This document shows, one piece after another, positions 38,678 through 49,102 of a stretch of 64,000 nt of DNA (positions are counted from its first letter, which is position 1; each line of letters opens with the position of its first letter). The position numbers were made by a program, and so were the translations under genes. This DNA comes from Mesorhizobium onobrychidis. GTDB taxonomy: Bacteria; Pseudomonadota; Alphaproteobacteria; Rhizobiales; Rhizobiaceae. The stretch lies in assembly GCF_024707545.1 (NCBI RefSeq), contig NZ_CP062229.1, positions 5,375,501 through 5,439,500 of the forward strand. Reading direction: 5' to 3'. The notes below the pieces were generated by a model that saw only the letters and a list, made by a program, of their open reading frames with translations, was not told the origin of the DNA and searched no databases.

Positions 38678-39685
38678 TCAGAGATCCTCCCAGCGCAAAC
38701 AACGGCTTTGCTGGGTCGACGTCGCCGCGAACAATGGCGGTACCGCAGCGCGGCAAGCATCGACAGCCAGGGCGCAACGCGGCGCGAAAGAGCAGCCCTT
38801 GGGCAGCAGGGCCAGCGACGGAACATTGCCGGCAATGGTCGGCAGCGGCGTTCCTGCTGCCTTCAGCGTGGCGGCCCGGCCAAGCCGCGGCACCGAACGC
38901 ATCAGCCCGGCTGTGTAGGGATGACGCGGACGGGTGAACACCTCGCGCACCGGACCCGATTCCACGATGCGCCCGGCATACATCACCGCGACCCGGTCGG
39001 CGATCTCGGCAACGACGCCGAGATTGTGCGTGACGAACAGAATGCCCATGCCGCGCTGCGCCTGCAGCTCGGCCAGCAGGTCGAGGATCTGGGCCTGGAT
39101 GGTAACGTCGAGCGCGGTGGTCGGCTCGTCGGCGATCAGCAAGGTCGGGTCGCACGACAAGGCCATGGCGATGGTGGCGCGCTGGCGCATCCCTCCCGAC
39201 AGCTCATGCGGGTATTGCCGCGCCCGCCGATCGGGATCGGGAATGCCGACCTGAGCCAGCAGTCGCACGGCATCAGTGGCCGCATCACGATGCGACTTGC
39301 CGAGATGGATGCGGATCGGCTCGGCGATCTGTTCGCCGATGGTGTAGACGGGATTGAGGCTGGTCATCGGCTCCTGGAACACCATGCCGATGTCGTTGCC
39401 GCGCACCTTGCGCAGCGACTCAGGGTCGAGGCCGGTCAGCTCGGTGACACTACCGTCCCTGCGGCGCAGCGCGATCGATCCCTCGGCGATGCGCCCGATC
39501 TTCTTCGGCAGCAGGCCGATGATCGACAGGCTGGTGACGGATTTGCCCGATCCGGACTCGCCGACCAGCGCGACCGTCTCGCCAGAACCTATCACCAGAT
39601 CGACGTCCTGCACGGCGGCGATGTCGCGTCCGGCGATACGGAACACCGCCCGCAGACCGGAAATCGAGAGGATCGGAGCGTCCAC
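38678..39685 (-). CDS. ABC transporter ATP-binding protein, DppD type
   Basis: 335 residues from the GTG at 39685, just after the DapA-family gene's stop. Walker [12 protein letters not shown], signature [15 protein letters not shown], Walker [13 protein letters not shown], and the C-terminal Cys-rich HPY motif (GCSFAPRC ... SRCLRW) are present. Both ATPase genes in this operon begin with the same GTG-GAC-GCT start region, which suggests a tandem duplication origin. It pairs with the DppF-type subunit. Confidence 0.92.
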   Translation of the reverse strand: MDAPILSISGLRAVFRIAGRDIAAVQDVDLVIGSGETVALVGESGSGKSVTSLSIIGLLPKKIGRIAEGSIALRRRDGSVTELTGLDPESLRKVRGNDIGMVFQEPMTSLNPVYTIGEQIAEPIRIHLGKSHRDAATDAVRLLAQVGIPDPDRRARQYPHELSGGMRQRATIAMALSCDPTLLIADEPTTALDVTIQAQILDLLAELQAQRGMGILFVTHNLGVVAEIADRVAVMYAGRIVESGPVREVFTRPRHPYTAGLMRSVPRLGRAATLKAAGTPLPTIAGNVPSLALLPKGCSFAPRCALAVDACRAAVPPLFAATSTQQSRCLRWEDL

Positions 39686-39687
39686 GG

Positions 39688-40605
39688 TCAGCGCAGCAGC
39701 CCGACGTCGCGAAGGATAATTTCGACCTTTGCGGTTTCCTCGTCGTTCAAGCTGCGTTGCGGCCGCGCCATGGTGTTGGAGACGATGATGCCGAGGCTCT
39801 TCATCGCGGTCTTGAAGGCGCCGACGCCGGCCGAGCCGGCGCTTGTCCTGCCGAGCGAGATCCAGACGATCTCGAACAGCTTCAACAGCCGCTCCTGCTC
39901 CAGGCGGGCTTCGGCGTGCTGACCCGCCTGCATCAGGTTCCACAGCTTGACGTAGCCGTGCGGGTCGACATTGGCAAGGCCCGGCACAACACCATGCGCA
40001 CCCATGGCAAGCACGCTGTCGACCAGGATCTCGGACCCGGTCATGCCGAAGAAACTCGGATCGTTGGCCATGTCCTTGAGCACATAACGCAGATTGCCGT
40101 CATCGCCGCTGGAATCCTTGATACCGGCGATAACGCCCTCGCTGGCAAGGCCGACGATGGTCCTGCGCTCCAGCTTGACATGGACGCAGACCGGAATGTC
40201 GTAGGCGATGATCGGGATGTCGACCGCGTCCCTGATATAGCGGAAGTGATCGCCGATCTCGGGCTGGCTGGTGCGGGTATAGAAGGGCGCTGTGACCACA
40301 ACGGCGTCGGCGCCGGCCGATCTGGCTATCCGGGCGTGGTTGATGACACGATCGGTTGTCGGGTCGATGACCCCGGCGAAGATCGGAACGCGGCCGTTGT
40401 TGACCTTGACCGCGTGCTCGATGATGGCCCTGCGGCCGGCCTCGTCATGGAAGACTACTTCGCTGGTCGAGCCGAGCACGAAGAGCCCGTGGACGCCGCC
40501 GTCGAGCAGGTTTTCGATTGTCCGGGTGAACGACGGGAAGTCGACACTGAAATCGGAATGGAGCGGGGTGACGACAGGTGGCACGACGCCGGTAAACAGG
40601 GGCAT
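39688..40605 (-). CDS. Dihydrodipicolinate synthase/N-acetylneuraminate lyase-family protein
   Basis: 305 residues from the ATG at 40605. It starts [20 protein letters not shown], has the GSTSEVVF phosphate/carboxylate loop, an IIAYDIP Tyr block and the Schiff-base Lys in AGIKDSSGD, so the aldolase active site is intact. It lies between the permease and ATPase genes of a peptide-type ABC operon, so it is likely a lyase or dehydratase for the imported compound rather than the lysine-pathway DapA. The substrate is unknown; sugar acids or amino-sugar acids are reasonable candidates. Confidence 0.88.
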   Translation of the reverse strand: MPLFTGVVPPVVTPLHSDFSVDFPSFTRTIENLLDGGVHGLFVLGSTSEVVFHDEAGRRAIIEHAVKVNNGRVPIFAGVIDPTTDRVINHARIARSAGADAVVVTAPFYTRTSQPEIGDHFRYIRDAVDIPIIAYDIPVCVHVKLERRTIVGLASEGVIAGIKDSSGDDGNLRYVLKDMANDPSFFGMTGSEILVDSVLAMGAHGVVPGLANVDPHGYVKLWNLMQAGQHAEARLEQERLLKLFEIVWISLGRTSAGSAGVGAFKTAMKSLGIIVSNTMARPQRSLNDEETAKVEIILRDVGLLR

Positions 40606-40624
40606 TTTTGAAAAAACCTTCAGG

Positions 40625-41527
40625 TCAGTTGAGATCGGAACGAGGGTCGAATGCATCGCGCAGGCCATCGCCGATGAAGTTGATGGCCAGGACGGTGAGC
40701 ACGAGCACGGCGCCGGGAAACATCCATTGCCAAGGATATTGCTCGAGCACCACGGTGGAGCGGGCGAGATTGAGCATGTTGCCCCAGCTGGCTTCGGGCG
40801 GCGCGATGCCGAGGCCGAGGAAGGAGAGACCGGCTTCGAGTAGAATGGCGTTGGCGATCTGCAGCGTGGCGTAGACGACAAGAATGTCGATGCAGTTCGG
40901 CAGGCCGTGACGGAACAGGAGATGCGGCAGCCCCGCCCCCATGCCACGGGCGGCGACGACGAAGTCACGCTCGCGCAGCTCGAGCAGCCGGGCGCGCACC
41001 ATGCGCGACAGCACCGGCCAGGAGAGCAGCGAGATCACCAGGATGGTCGGCGCAATGCCGGTGCCGGCGATCGAAGCGAGCACGAGCAGGAAGATCACCG
41101 GCGGCAGCGTCATTGCCAGATCGACGAAGCGCATCACCGTGGCGTCGACAAGACGCCCGCCGAAGCTGGCGACGGCGCCGACCAGAAAGCCGATGACGAT
41201 CGAGATGGCGACCGAGCAGACGGCGACCAGCAGCGAAATCCGGCCGCCTTGCAGCAACCGGGCCATGACGTCGCGGCCGACGCCGTCGCTGCCTAGCCAA
41301 TGAATGGCGGACGGTCCCTTGTTGATCGCCCTGAGATCGATGGCGTTAGGGCTGAACGGCCACCATAATGGATAGGTCGAAACCGCCAGCAGGATGGGGA
41401 CGACGATAAGCAGACCGGCGCGCGCCGCACGATTCTCAAAGAAGCGGTCGAGCGCGCGGCGAAGCGGTCCTTTGGTTTGCGGCACGGCTGTCGGATCGAC
41501 TGTCGGAGCTGGCGCGGTGATTGTCAT
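40625..41527 (-). CDS. ABC transporter permease, DppC type
   Basis: 300 residues from the ATG at 41527, which shares its last base with the upstream permease's stop (TGATG); a GTG one codon earlier is possible. A long cytoplasmic N-terminus, six helices and the EAA-loop stretch [19 protein letters not shown] identify the DppC family. It is followed after 19 bases by the DapA-family gene. Confidence 0.92.
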   Translation of the reverse strand: MTITAPAPTVDPTAVPQTKGPLRRALDRFFENRAARAGLLIVVPILLAVSTYPLWWPFSPNAIDLRAINKGPSAIHWLGSDGVGRDVMARLLQGGRISLLVAVCSVAISIVIGFLVGAVASFGGRLVDATVMRFVDLAMTLPPVIFLLVLASIAGTGIAPTILVISLLSWPVLSRMVRARLLELRERDFVVAARGMGAGLPHLLFRHGLPNCIDILVVYATLQIANAILLEAGLSFLGLGIAPPEASWGNMLNLARSTVVLEQYPWQWMFPGAVLVLTVLAINFIGDGLRDAFDPRSDLN

Positions 41528-42486
41528 CACGACACCTGAATGCGCGGGTCGACGACCGCATAGACGATATCGGTCAGGAGATTGACCAGAATGACGCAGA
41601 TGCCGATTACCAGGGTGGCGCCCATGATCACCGGGTAATCCCTTGTGCCAACGGCATTGACCAGCAGCAGGCCCATGCCCGGCCAGTTGAACACGCTTTC
41701 GAGGAAGATGGCGCCGCCGATGGCGATGCCGACCGTCGAGCCGATCAGGGTGATGACCGGCAAAAGCGCATTGCGGGTCGCGTGCTTGATGATCACCCAG
41801 AATTCGCGCACTCCCTTGGCACGCGCGGTCCGCACATAGTCTTGGTTGAGCACTTCCAGGAGGGACGCGCGCATGTAGCGCATGATCAGCGCGGCGTGTC
41901 CGATGGACAGCAGGCAGGCGGGCAGGACGAGGTGCGCGAGCACGTCCGATACGGAAAAGGGTGCGCCGGCGGTCTGCATGCCGCCTGATGGCGCCCAGCG
42001 CAGCAGCACCGAGAAAAAGTACAGCCCGAGAAGTGCCGTCAGAAAAGCCGGGCTGGAGATGCCGACGAAGGAAACCACCGACAGCGCGATGTCGGGCAGC
42101 GCGTTACGGCGGACGGCGCTGAAGATGCCGGCGGAAATGCCGAGCACGATGGCGATGGCCAGGCCGGTGCCCATCAACAGCGCGGTTGGGCCGATGCGCT
42201 CCATGACCAGCGGCAGCACGGCAACGCCGCCGCGCTGGATCGAATAGCCGAAGTCGCCGCCGAGCGCAGCGCGAAGCCAGGCGAGATATTGCACGGGAAG
42301 CGGCTGGTCGAGCCCAAGCCGGTCACGCAGGACTTCGAGGTCGGAAGCAGACATCGGGCTGGACGGATTGATATAGGCGTCGATCGGATCGCCGGGCGCC
42401 AGCCGCAGAAGGATGAAGATGAGGACGCTCAGGGCGACCAGCATCAACAGTCCTGTAGCGCTGCGGCGGGCAATGAAACTCAGCAT
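41527..42486 (-). CDS. ABC transporter permease, DppB type
   Basis: 319 residues beginning [20 protein letters not shown], the usual DppB first helix, with the signature APGDPIDAY periplasmic loop and the EAA stretch [19 protein letters not shown]. It is the first permease of the second system and overlaps the next permease by one base. Confidence 0.93.
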   Translation of the reverse strand: MLSFIARRSATGLLMLVALSVLIFILLRLAPGDPIDAYINPSSPMSASDLEVLRDRLGLDQPLPVQYLAWLRAALGGDFGYSIQRGGVAVLPLVMERIGPTALLMGTGLAIAIVLGISAGIFSAVRRNALPDIALSVVSFVGISSPAFLTALLGLYFFSVLLRWAPSGGMQTAGAPFSVSDVLAHLVLPACLLSIGHAALIMRYMRASLLEVLNQDYVRTARAKGVREFWVIIKHATRNALLPVITLIGSTVGIAIGGAIFLESVFNWPGMGLLLVNAVGTRDYPVIMGATLVIGICVILVNLLTDIVYAVVDPRIQVS

Positions 42487-42569
42487 TGGCTGTCCGTGGT
42501 GATGGTGAGCGGGGCCGGCATCGTGCCGGCCCGTTTCATTGGCGGGGCCGGAGTGGCCCGCCAGCCGTT

Positions 42570-44156
42570 TTACTGGATGTCCCAGCGTTCCGGGTGAGCC
42601 GCATAGGGACCGCCGGCCGGGGCCGGCGTCCAGACAAAGTCACGCAGCTTGTTGGAGGCGACGCCATAGCGGTTGGCCACCCATAATGTCGCCCAGGGCA
42701 GATCCTTGTTCATCACCTTGCAGACTTGCTGCCAGGATTGATCGATCTTGGCCGGATCGGTCTGGCCGAGCGCGGCGTCCAATGCAGCGCTGAGATCGTC
42801 GAACTCGATGCGCATGGTGTTGAAGCCTGCCGGCGGGATCTGGGACTTGTTGAGACCCGGGCTGATGCCAGCCGGATTCGGGCCGTTCTGCAGGCCGGCA
42901 TAGACCATCGCAAACGCGTTCCAGTCCGGCGTGCCTTCCTTATAGACGATGCCGTTATAAGTCGGCGTATCGACGACGCGCGGCACCACATTGATCCCGA
43001 CCTCGGCCAGCATCGACTGGATGGCAGCCATCACATTGGCCGCTTGCGGCGAGCCGTAATAGGTCAGCAAGGTGATCGGCTTGTCGCCGTTGATCTTGTC
43101 CCAGCCAGCCTCGGCAAGCAGAGCCTTGGCCTTTGCCGGATCATAGGCATAGGGTTCGAGGCCTTCGGGAAGCAGGTGCGGCGCGACGTAGCCGCAATTG
43201 GCCGGTTTGGCCGCCCCGCCATAGAGGCTCTCGATAATGGCATTGCGATCGATCGCGTACATGATCGCCTGGCGGACGCGAACATCCCTAAAGAGTTCGA
43301 CCTTCTGGTTGAGGCCGATGTAGTTGACCACATAAGAAGCGCCCTCGATCACCTTGAAATTGCTGTCGCTCTTGAAGGATACCGCGTCGTCGGGCTCGAC
43401 ATAGGTGAACTGGATTTCGCCGGCGCGCAGCGCTGCAACAGCCGCGGCCGGGCTCTCGAAATACCTGTTGATGAGCACGTCGACCTTCGGCTTGCCGCCG
43501 CGATAGTCGTCATCCGCGGCCAGTTCGACATATTGATCGCTGACATAGCGCTTGAACTTGAAGGGGCCGGTGCCGACCGGAGTGGTGGACCACCAGGTGC
43601 TTGTGGCCAGCGTTTCCGGCGACATCGCGGCCAGGGCATGCTCCGGCAGGATCATCACCTGCGAGAGAATGGACAGGAAGGAGCCGTTGGGCTTCGACAA
43701 TTTGACGACCACGGTGCGATCGTCCGGCGCGTCGACCGACGCGATGTCGCCGAGGCGCGCGGCAAACAAGCTGCCGGAGGCTTTGTTCCTGGCGAGCTCA
43801 AGCGTGAACCTGACGTCCTTGGATGTGAACGGCTTGCCGTCGTGCCAGCTCTCCTGGGCAAGGTTGAACGTATAGGTCAGCTTGTCGTCGCTGACCTTGT
43901 AGTCCTTGGCTAGATCGCCTTCGAGTTCGGTCAGTTCGGCGTTGTAGATGACCAGCGGTTCAAAATAGGTGCTGAGCCAGGTAAAGCCGCCGGTCGCGGC
44001 CAGCGGATTGAAGTTCTTGGGAAAGCCGCCGGGGCCGACGTCGAAGCCCCCGGTAATGGTCGTGGCGTCCTGTGCCTGGACGCTGGTGGCCAGGCCGATG
44101 CCGCCGAGCAGCAGTCCGGTAACGGCCAGATGACGAGCGATAGTCTTGATGCGCAT
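42570..44156 (-). CDS. ABC transporter substrate-binding protein, family 5
   Basis: 528 residues with a Sec signal peptide (cleavage near SVQA-QD, residue 28) and the SBP_bac_5 fold ([41 protein letters not shown]). AAGGGAGGAAT precedes the ATG. It is the periplasmic receptor of the second transporter. Its relatives are often annotated for peptides but many bind sugars; the C-terminus [12 protein letters not shown] resembles oligosaccharide-binding members. It follows the gntR gene after 41 bases. Confidence 0.92.
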   Translation of the reverse strand: MRIKTIARHLAVTGLLLGGIGLATSVQAQDATTITGGFDVGPGGFPKNFNPLAATGGFTWLSTYFEPLVIYNAELTELEGDLAKDYKVSDDKLTYTFNLAQESWHDGKPFTSKDVRFTLELARNKASGSLFAARLGDIASVDAPDDRTVVVKLSKPNGSFLSILSQVMILPEHALAAMSPETLATSTWWSTTPVGTGPFKFKRYVSDQYVELAADDDYRGGKPKVDVLINRYFESPAAAVAALRAGEIQFTYVEPDDAVSFKSDSNFKVIEGASYVVNYIGLNQKVELFRDVRVRQAIMYAIDRNAIIESLYGGAAKPANCGYVAPHLLPEGLEPYAYDPAKAKALLAEAGWDKINGDKPITLLTYYGSPQAANVMAAIQSMLAEVGINVVPRVVDTPTYNGIVYKEGTPDWNAFAMVYAGLQNGPNPAGISPGLNKSQIPPAGFNTMRIEFDDLSAALDAALGQTDPAKIDQSWQQVCKVMNKDLPWATLWVANRYGVASNKLRDFVWTPAPAGGPYAAHPERWDIQ

Positions 44157-44197
44157 GGTATTCCTCCCTTGGCATTGTCAGGTAGTCCGGCGTTGGG

Positions 44198-44929
44198 TCA
44201 GGTAATCCGGTTTTTGGCGATGACTTGCTGAATACCCCTGTAGTGGTCGTCGAGGCGCTCGCGCGCCCGGTCGACGTCCTTGGCGGCGACGGCCTCGACG
44301 ATCTCGTGATGGTCGCGCCACGTCGCCAGCGGTGTCGGATTGTCGAGGCTGGTGAAGTTCGAGGCCTTGTTGAACGCCACCCAGAAAATGTCGATCAGCG
44401 CGCTCAGCATGTGATTGTTCTGGCAGCGGAACAGCAGCTGGTGGAACTGCTGGTCCTCTTCGGCAAAGCTCTCCTGGCGCTCGGCGCGCCGCCGCATGCT
44501 TTCGGTCAGCTGGCGCAGCGCGGCGATGTCTTCGGCGCTGATCATCTCGATGGTCTTGGCGATGAGGCCGGTTTCAAGGACGCGGCGGATCTCGCGCAGC
44601 TCCTCGACGTCGCGCAATGAATCCTGCAGGCCATATGCCAAATTATCCAGCAAGGGCTTGAACGAGAATTCCTTGACGAACACGCCGATGCCGCGACGCG
44701 TCTCCAGAATGCCGATCGACTCCAGCGCCTTGATCGCTTCGCGCACCGAGTTGCGGCCGACGCCGAGCCGCTGCGCCAGGAAGGTCTCCGGAGGCAAGGG
44801 GTCCCCCGCCTTGAGCTGGTTGCTCTGGATATATTTCCTGAGGCTCTCCTGCACGCTGACGTGAAGCAACGGCGGTCGGGTCAGCGGTTCGATCGATTTT
44901 TGTTCCGAGTTCAACTTGGGTTCCGGCAT
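44198..44929 (-). CDS. GntR-family regulator, FadR subfamily
   Basis: 243 residues from the ATG at 44929. The winged helix (ESLRKYIQSNQLKAGDPLPP, then RLGVGRNSVREAIKALE) is followed by the FCD domain with the metal-binding pattern (EEDQQFHQLLF, DHHEIVEAV). It is the first gene of the minus-strand transporter operon and faces the Gfo/Idh/MocA genes, with a palindromic operator in between, so it probably controls both arms of the divergon. Confidence 0.92.
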   Translation of the reverse strand: MPEPKLNSEQKSIEPLTRPPLLHVSVQESLRKYIQSNQLKAGDPLPPETFLAQRLGVGRNSVREAIKALESIGILETRRGIGVFVKEFSFKPLLDNLAYGLQDSLRDVEELREIRRVLETGLIAKTIEMISAEDIAALRQLTESMRRRAERQESFAEEDQQFHQLLFRCQNNHMLSALIDIFWVAFNKASNFTSLDNPTPLATWRDHHEIVEAVAAKDVDRARERLDDHYRGIQQVIAKNRIT

Positions 44930-44984
44930 TTTGCTCCAGCGCCGCTGCAATCGCGCCCGATGGCGCTTCGCAAAGCGGTCAATG

Positions 44985-45019
44985 CTTGTAGAATAGCGAC
45001 TTGTAGGATATCCTGCAAG
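44985..45019. promoter_or_regulatory. Palindromic operator and half-site in the gntR/oxidoreductase divergent region
   Basis: CTTGTAGGATATCCTGCAAG (45000-45019) is a 20-bp palindrome with one mismatch, typical in size for FadR-type GntR proteins. An extra half-site CTTGTAGAAT lies at 44985-44994, 15 bases before it. They sit between gntR (start 44929) and the first Gfo/Idh/MocA gene (start 45040), placed to control both directions. The ribosome binding site AGGAGG at 45021 follows directly. Confidence 0.75.
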
Positions 45020-45039
45020 CAGGAGGATTACATCGCTGA

Positions 45040-46011
45040 ATGAAGATCGTTTTGGCCGGCTCAAGCCATTGGCACGCCGAAATGCATCTCGACGCTGCAC
45101 ACGCCTGTGGCACTGAGATTGCCGGCATTTGGGATGAAGACGCGGAGCATGCGCGCGCCTTCGCGAGGCGCCATCATTTGCCGTTCATCACCGACTTTGC
45201 GAAAATCCTCTCCAGCCCGCCGGACGTGATCCTGCTGATGGGACATCCTTCGACGGTGTCCGCGCGGGCGCGCGCCGTCATCGAAGCCGGCATACCGCTG
45301 ATCCTGGAAAAGCCGGCGGCGAGCAGCACCGCAGCGCTGGCCGCGCTGCGCGACCTGGCGCGGCAGCATCAGGCCTTTGTCAGCGTTCCCCTGCCCAACC
45401 GCTTTGGGCCGGCCGTTACCGCCTTTGAACGGCTGCGCCAGAAAGGCCGCGCCGGTGCGGTTGCGCATTGCCAGTTCCGGCTGGTCAATGGCCCGCCGCA
45501 GCGCTATCTGGCAGAAGGTGTCGCCTGGGTCGTGGATCCGGCGATCGGCGGCGGCGGCGCGCTGAGGAACCTCGGCATACACGGCGTCGACGCCGCGCTC
45601 AGCCTGGCAACCGGCGGGCTCGGACTGAAAGCCGTTTCGATCGGAAACCGCATTCACCGCGCCCCGGTCGAGGACCATGCGCTGCTTGTACTGGAAGACG
45701 CTGCCGGAGCGTTGTTCGTTGTCGAGGCTGGATACACCTTTGCGTCGATGCGCCCCGGCGGCGACTTCGAATGGCGCATCGTCAGCGAGAATGCGACCCT
45801 CATCGACTATGGCGACCGCGCCATCTGTGCGACACTTGACGATGGCGCTATCGTCGACTTGCCGATCGAATTGCCGGCGACGCGCTACCGCCTGTGCATG
45901 AGCGACACGCTCGACCGGCTGGCTCAAAAGGCGCCGCCGGCGACTTCGATCGATGACTATGTTGCGGCGATGTCGCTGATCGACACCGCGTATGAAAAGG
46001 CAGGACGATGA
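45040..46011 (+). CDS. Gfo/Idh/MocA-family oxidoreductase
   Basis: 323 residues with a good AGGAGG site. N-terminal Rossmann fold beginning MKIVLAGSSHWHAEMHLDAA, the substrate-domain marker LEKPAAS (Lys of the EKP motif) and the HGVDA His block identify the family, which oxidises or reduces sugars and cyclitols with NAD(P). The first Gly-rich loop is unusual (GSSHWHAEM rather than GxGxxG). It is the first gene of the plus arm of the divergon and overlaps the next by 4 bases. Confidence 0.87.
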   Translation: MKIVLAGSSHWHAEMHLDAAHACGTEIAGIWDEDAEHARAFARRHHLPFITDFAKILSSPPDVILLMGHPSTVSARARAVIEAGIPLILEKPAASSTAALAALRDLARQHQAFVSVPLPNRFGPAVTAFERLRQKGRAGAVAHCQFRLVNGPPQRYLAEGVAWVVDPAIGGGGALRNLGIHGVDAALSLATGGLGLKAVSIGNRIHRAPVEDHALLVLEDAAGALFVVEAGYTFASMRPGGDFEWRIVSENATLIDYGDRAICATLDDGAIVDLPIELPATRYRLCMSDTLDRLAQKAPPATSIDDYVAAMSLIDTAYEKAGR

Positions 46012-47003
46012 CTGGAATAGGCATTATCGGAGCGGGCGATTTCGGCGCCGCCCATGCGAGGGCAATCAAGCAGGTGCACGGCCTGAATCTCGTCGCGTCG
46101 TGCCGCGGGAATAACGATGCCCTGGCCGGCTTCACCAGCGAACACGGTGGTCGCGGCTACACCGACTGGCGCAAGCTGCTCGACGACAGGGATGTCGAGG
46201 CAGTCCTCATCGCCAGCCCTCACCATCTCCACGCCGAGATGGCGATCGGTGCGGCAAAGGTCGGCAAGCACGTCATGCTCGAAAAGCCGATGGCGCCGAC
46301 GGCGGCGGCCTGCGATGCGATCAACGCGGCAGTGGCCGCCGGTGGCGTCAAGCTGATGGTCGCCCATCTCATGCATTTCGCCCTGCCCTGCATGGCGGCC
46401 AGGCAGGTGCTGGAGGAAGGATCGCTCGGCCGGCCGCTCATCGGATCGAGTTGGATCATCAAGCTGTGGATGGAGCACAATCGCCGCGACTGGCATCTGC
46501 GCAAGGCAACCGGCGGCGGCATGCTGTTGACGGCCGGCATTCATGCGCTCGACCGCCTGGTCTGGCTGATGGATGACGACGTTGTGTCGGTAAGCGCCAT
46601 GCTTGGCGCCAAGTTCCATGGCCAGGAAGCCGACGACACCGCCCTGCTCGGACTGCGCTTCGCCGGCGGCGGGCTCGGCCAGGTGCAAAGCGTCGGCTAT
46701 CGCAATGGCGCGGCCGGCTACGCCATGGACTTGGTCTGCGAGCAGGGAACGCTGCGCATCGACATGGACCGCGGCACGATGCTGGGGCGCGATACGGTCT
46801 GGACCGACCTGCCCGGCTCGTTCGAGCCGAACTGGATGCACAACGCGCTGGTGCGCGAATGGACGGCAATGCGCGATGCCGTTGCGGACGACAAGCCGGT
46901 GCCGGTCACCGGCGCCCATGGACGCAAGATCATCGGCATCATCGAGGCCGCCTTTGCGTCGAACGAGACCCGGCGCGAGCACGAGGTCGCCGGTGCGCGC
47001 TGA
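46008..47003 (+). CDS. Gfo/Idh/MocA-family oxidoreductase, second copy
   Basis: 331 residues. Canonical Rossmann loop GIIGAGDFGAAHA, cofactor motif MLEKPMAPT, and the catalytic TAGIHALD block. It overlaps both its neighbours (ATGA at the start, 11 bases at the end). Two consecutive Gfo/Idh/MocA enzymes commonly carry out an oxidation at one carbon followed by reduction of an intermediate in sugar or inositol catabolism. The sequence differs strongly from the preceding gene, so they are not recent duplicates. Confidence 0.9.
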   Translation: MTGIGIIGAGDFGAAHARAIKQVHGLNLVASCRGNNDALAGFTSEHGGRGYTDWRKLLDDRDVEAVLIASPHHLHAEMAIGAAKVGKHVMLEKPMAPTAAACDAINAAVAAGGVKLMVAHLMHFALPCMAARQVLEEGSLGRPLIGSSWIIKLWMEHNRRDWHLRKATGGGMLLTAGIHALDRLVWLMDDDVVSVSAMLGAKFHGQEADDTALLGLRFAGGGLGQVQSVGYRNGAAGYAMDLVCEQGTLRIDMDRGTMLGRDTVWTDLPGSFEPNWMHNALVREWTAMRDAVADDKPVPVTGAHGRKIIGIIEAAFASNETRREHEVAGAR

Positions 47004-47939
47004 GCCGGACGATCATCTGACCCACTTGCCCGCACATGCGCCGCGCGGCGTCTGGGGCGCGGTGATGCTGGCCATCGACGATCGCGGAGCAATCGACTGG
47101 GAGGCGACGGAAGAGACGATCGCACGGCTCTGCGCTTGCGGAGTCGACGGCATTTATTCCAACGGCACGGCCTGCGAATTCCACTGCCAGACCGAACCCG
47201 AGTTCGACCGTCTTAGCGAACTGGTGGCCATGATAGCCGGCCGCGCGCGCCTGCCCTTCCAGATCGGCATCAGCCAGTCCAATCCGCGCGTCGCGCGCGA
47301 GCGGCTGATGCGGGTGTCGGCGCTCCGCCCGGCGGCGGTGCAATTCACCTTGCCCGACTGGTGGCCGCCCAGCGACGACGAGGTCATGCGCTTCGTCGGC
47401 GGTCTATGCGAGACTGCGCCTGACATGCTGCTGGTGCTCTACAATCCACCGCATGCCAAGCGCCGCCTGACGCTCGAAGGCATCGCCGGGCTGCGTGCAG
47501 CCGTGCCGTCGCTGGTCGGCGCCAAGCTGCCGGGCGGCGACGCCAGCTGGTACGCCGACATGCGCCGCGAACTGCCGGGATTTTCGGTCTTCGTGCCCGG
47601 CCATACGCTGGCGACTGGGTATGCACAGGGCGCCCACGGTAGCTATTCCAATGTTGCCTGCCTCAACCCGAAGGGACGTGGTGGCAGATGATCCGCACCG
47701 ACGTCGCAGCCGCTGCCGAGGTCGAGACGCGCATCCAGGCTTTTCTCGCCACGCACGTTCTGCCTTTTCGCGCTCGCTACGCTGTCAGCGATGCGGCGCT
47801 CGACAAAGCGATGGCGGCGGCCGGCGGCTGGGCGCCGCTTAGCCCGCGACTGCTCTGGCCCTACATCTCGGTTCCCAACGGGGAGATCGCGACGCTGGCC
47901 GAAGCCGCACGCAAGGCCTTCCCCGAATGGTGGAAGTGA
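46993..47939 (+). pseudogene. DapA-family lyase gene broken by a one-base frameshift
   Basis: The first frame (GTG 46993 to a stop at 47691, 232 codons) carries the DapA-family barrel (GVWGAVMLAIDDRGAIDW, NGTACEF, LVLYNPP, VGAKLPGGD). The second frame (to 47939) carries the missing C-terminal helices (AAEVETRIQAFLATHVLPFR ... YISVPNGE). Together they make ~315 residues, the normal size. Joining needs one extra base after AAGGG near 47674-47676, giving KG-TWWQMIRTD. So either a recent inactivating deletion or a sequencing error; the 47688 ATG is an artefact of the break. The Schiff-base Lys (GAKLPGG) is retained. Confidence 0.82.
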
Positions 47940-47947
47940 CCGTCGGT

Positions 47948-49102
47948 TTAGGGCGCTGCGGCCGCACGTTGCTCATTCGGATTGCATTCGACTTCCCTAA
48001 GTGGTGGCACTTCTGGAAATCCATCCACGCTGGCCATCAGTTCCAAATACCGTTGAGCCGACGCGGCCCACTGAAATCGGGCCGTCCTTGCGCGACCGCG
48101 TGCGATTAGTTTGGCTCTGAGGCCCTTTTCGTGGACCAGGCGCATGAAACAATCGAACCATGCATTCTCATCGCAAGGTGATGCGTACAAAACCGCATCC
48201 CCGCCGATTTCGGGCAGACTGGCACGGTCCGACATGACCACCGGACAACCAAGTGTCATGGCTTCGAGGGGCGGCAGTCCGAAACCCTCAACCAAGGAGG
48301 GGAACGCGAGGCATAGGGAATCGCGCAGAAGTGCGCCGAGTTCCGCGTCCGACCTTCTTCCCAGCCAAATGACGTTCGTCGACGTCTTGTTGCCAATGCT
48401 GCCGAAAACACGGGGCGTTGACGCGCCCACAACAACAACCCGTAGCCCCGCCGCGGCAAGTCGGCCGTGCATGCCGATGATCAAGCCGACATTTTTGTGC
48501 GGGATAGAACTGCCAAGCACGACTATCGTACCAGGGCCGGCAACTGCCAGGGTTTGGTCCGAGTGACAAGGAGCCCATCGCAGCGCATGTTCATGCCCGT
48601 TGCCTACAACCTCGACCTTTGCCGCCGGGCACACGCCATAGCGCGTCAGTTCACCTGCAGAGTATTGCGACACCGTCGCAATCTTAAGCGCAGTCCTGCC
48701 CAAGGCAGGAACTAAGGTGCGGTAGAGAAGTCGAAATGGAAGTGAATAGCTCTGTGGCCATGCCCGTGTATTGACGTCGTGAATGCACAGCACCTGCCGG
48801 CGTACGGTCAGAGGGCCCGTATTGCAGAGGCTAAGCAGCCCGCCGCGAAGATAGGCCGGAAGCACAGCCTGTTCCCATGCATGCCCGCCGAAGCTGCCGA
48901 CAGTCCGGACACGGATCGCGGCTAAGGACAACGTGTCAAGGGCCCCCGGCGGGACCAGCAACTCGACCGTTAGATCCCGCGCCAAGGGAGCTTGGCCCAC
49001 GATCAAGGCATCCAGCGCCGAAACGATCTCGCGTGCGTACCGCTGAACTCCGGTGGTCGGCTGCGCGAGAAAACGGCCGTTGATCGTCCAATGTCGTGTC
49101 AT
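47948..49102 (-). CDS. Glycosyltransferase, family 4 type
   Basis: 384 residues from the ATG at 49102 (MTRHWTINGRFLAQPTTGVQ). The N-terminal GxxRYAREI block and the C-terminal retaining GT-B signature FPSLVEGFGLPPLEAM plus GCPVVMSDRASLPEIGGDA identify a GT4-like transferase that adds a sugar from a nucleotide donor to a polysaccharide or lipid-linked acceptor. It marks the left edge of the surface-polysaccharide region and is convergent with the broken DapA-family gene. Confidence 0.9.
   Translation of the reverse strand: MTRHWTINGRFLAQPTTGVQRYAREIVSALDALIVGQAPLARDLTVELLVPPGALDTLSLAAIRVRTVGSFGGHAWEQAVLPAYLRGGLLSLCNTGPLTVRRQVLCIHDVNTRAWPQSYSLPFRLLYRTLVPALGRTALKIATVSQYSAGELTRYGVCPAAKVEVVGNGHEHALRWAPCHSDQTLAVAGPGTIVVLGSSIPHKNVGLIIGMHGRLAAAGLRVVVVGASTPRVFGSIGNKTSTNVIWLGRRSDAELGALLRDSLCLAFPSLVEGFGLPPLEAMTLGCPVVMSDRASLPEIGGDAVLYASPCDENAWFDCFMRLVHEKGLRAKLIARGRARTARFQWAASAQRYLELMASVDGFPEVPPLREVECNPNEQRAAAAP

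Noticed and set aside
47688..47939. Small separate gene of 83 codons after the DapA-family gene
   Set aside because: Its sequence is the missing C-terminus of the DapA-family protein; the apparent ATGA overlap comes from a one-base frameshift.
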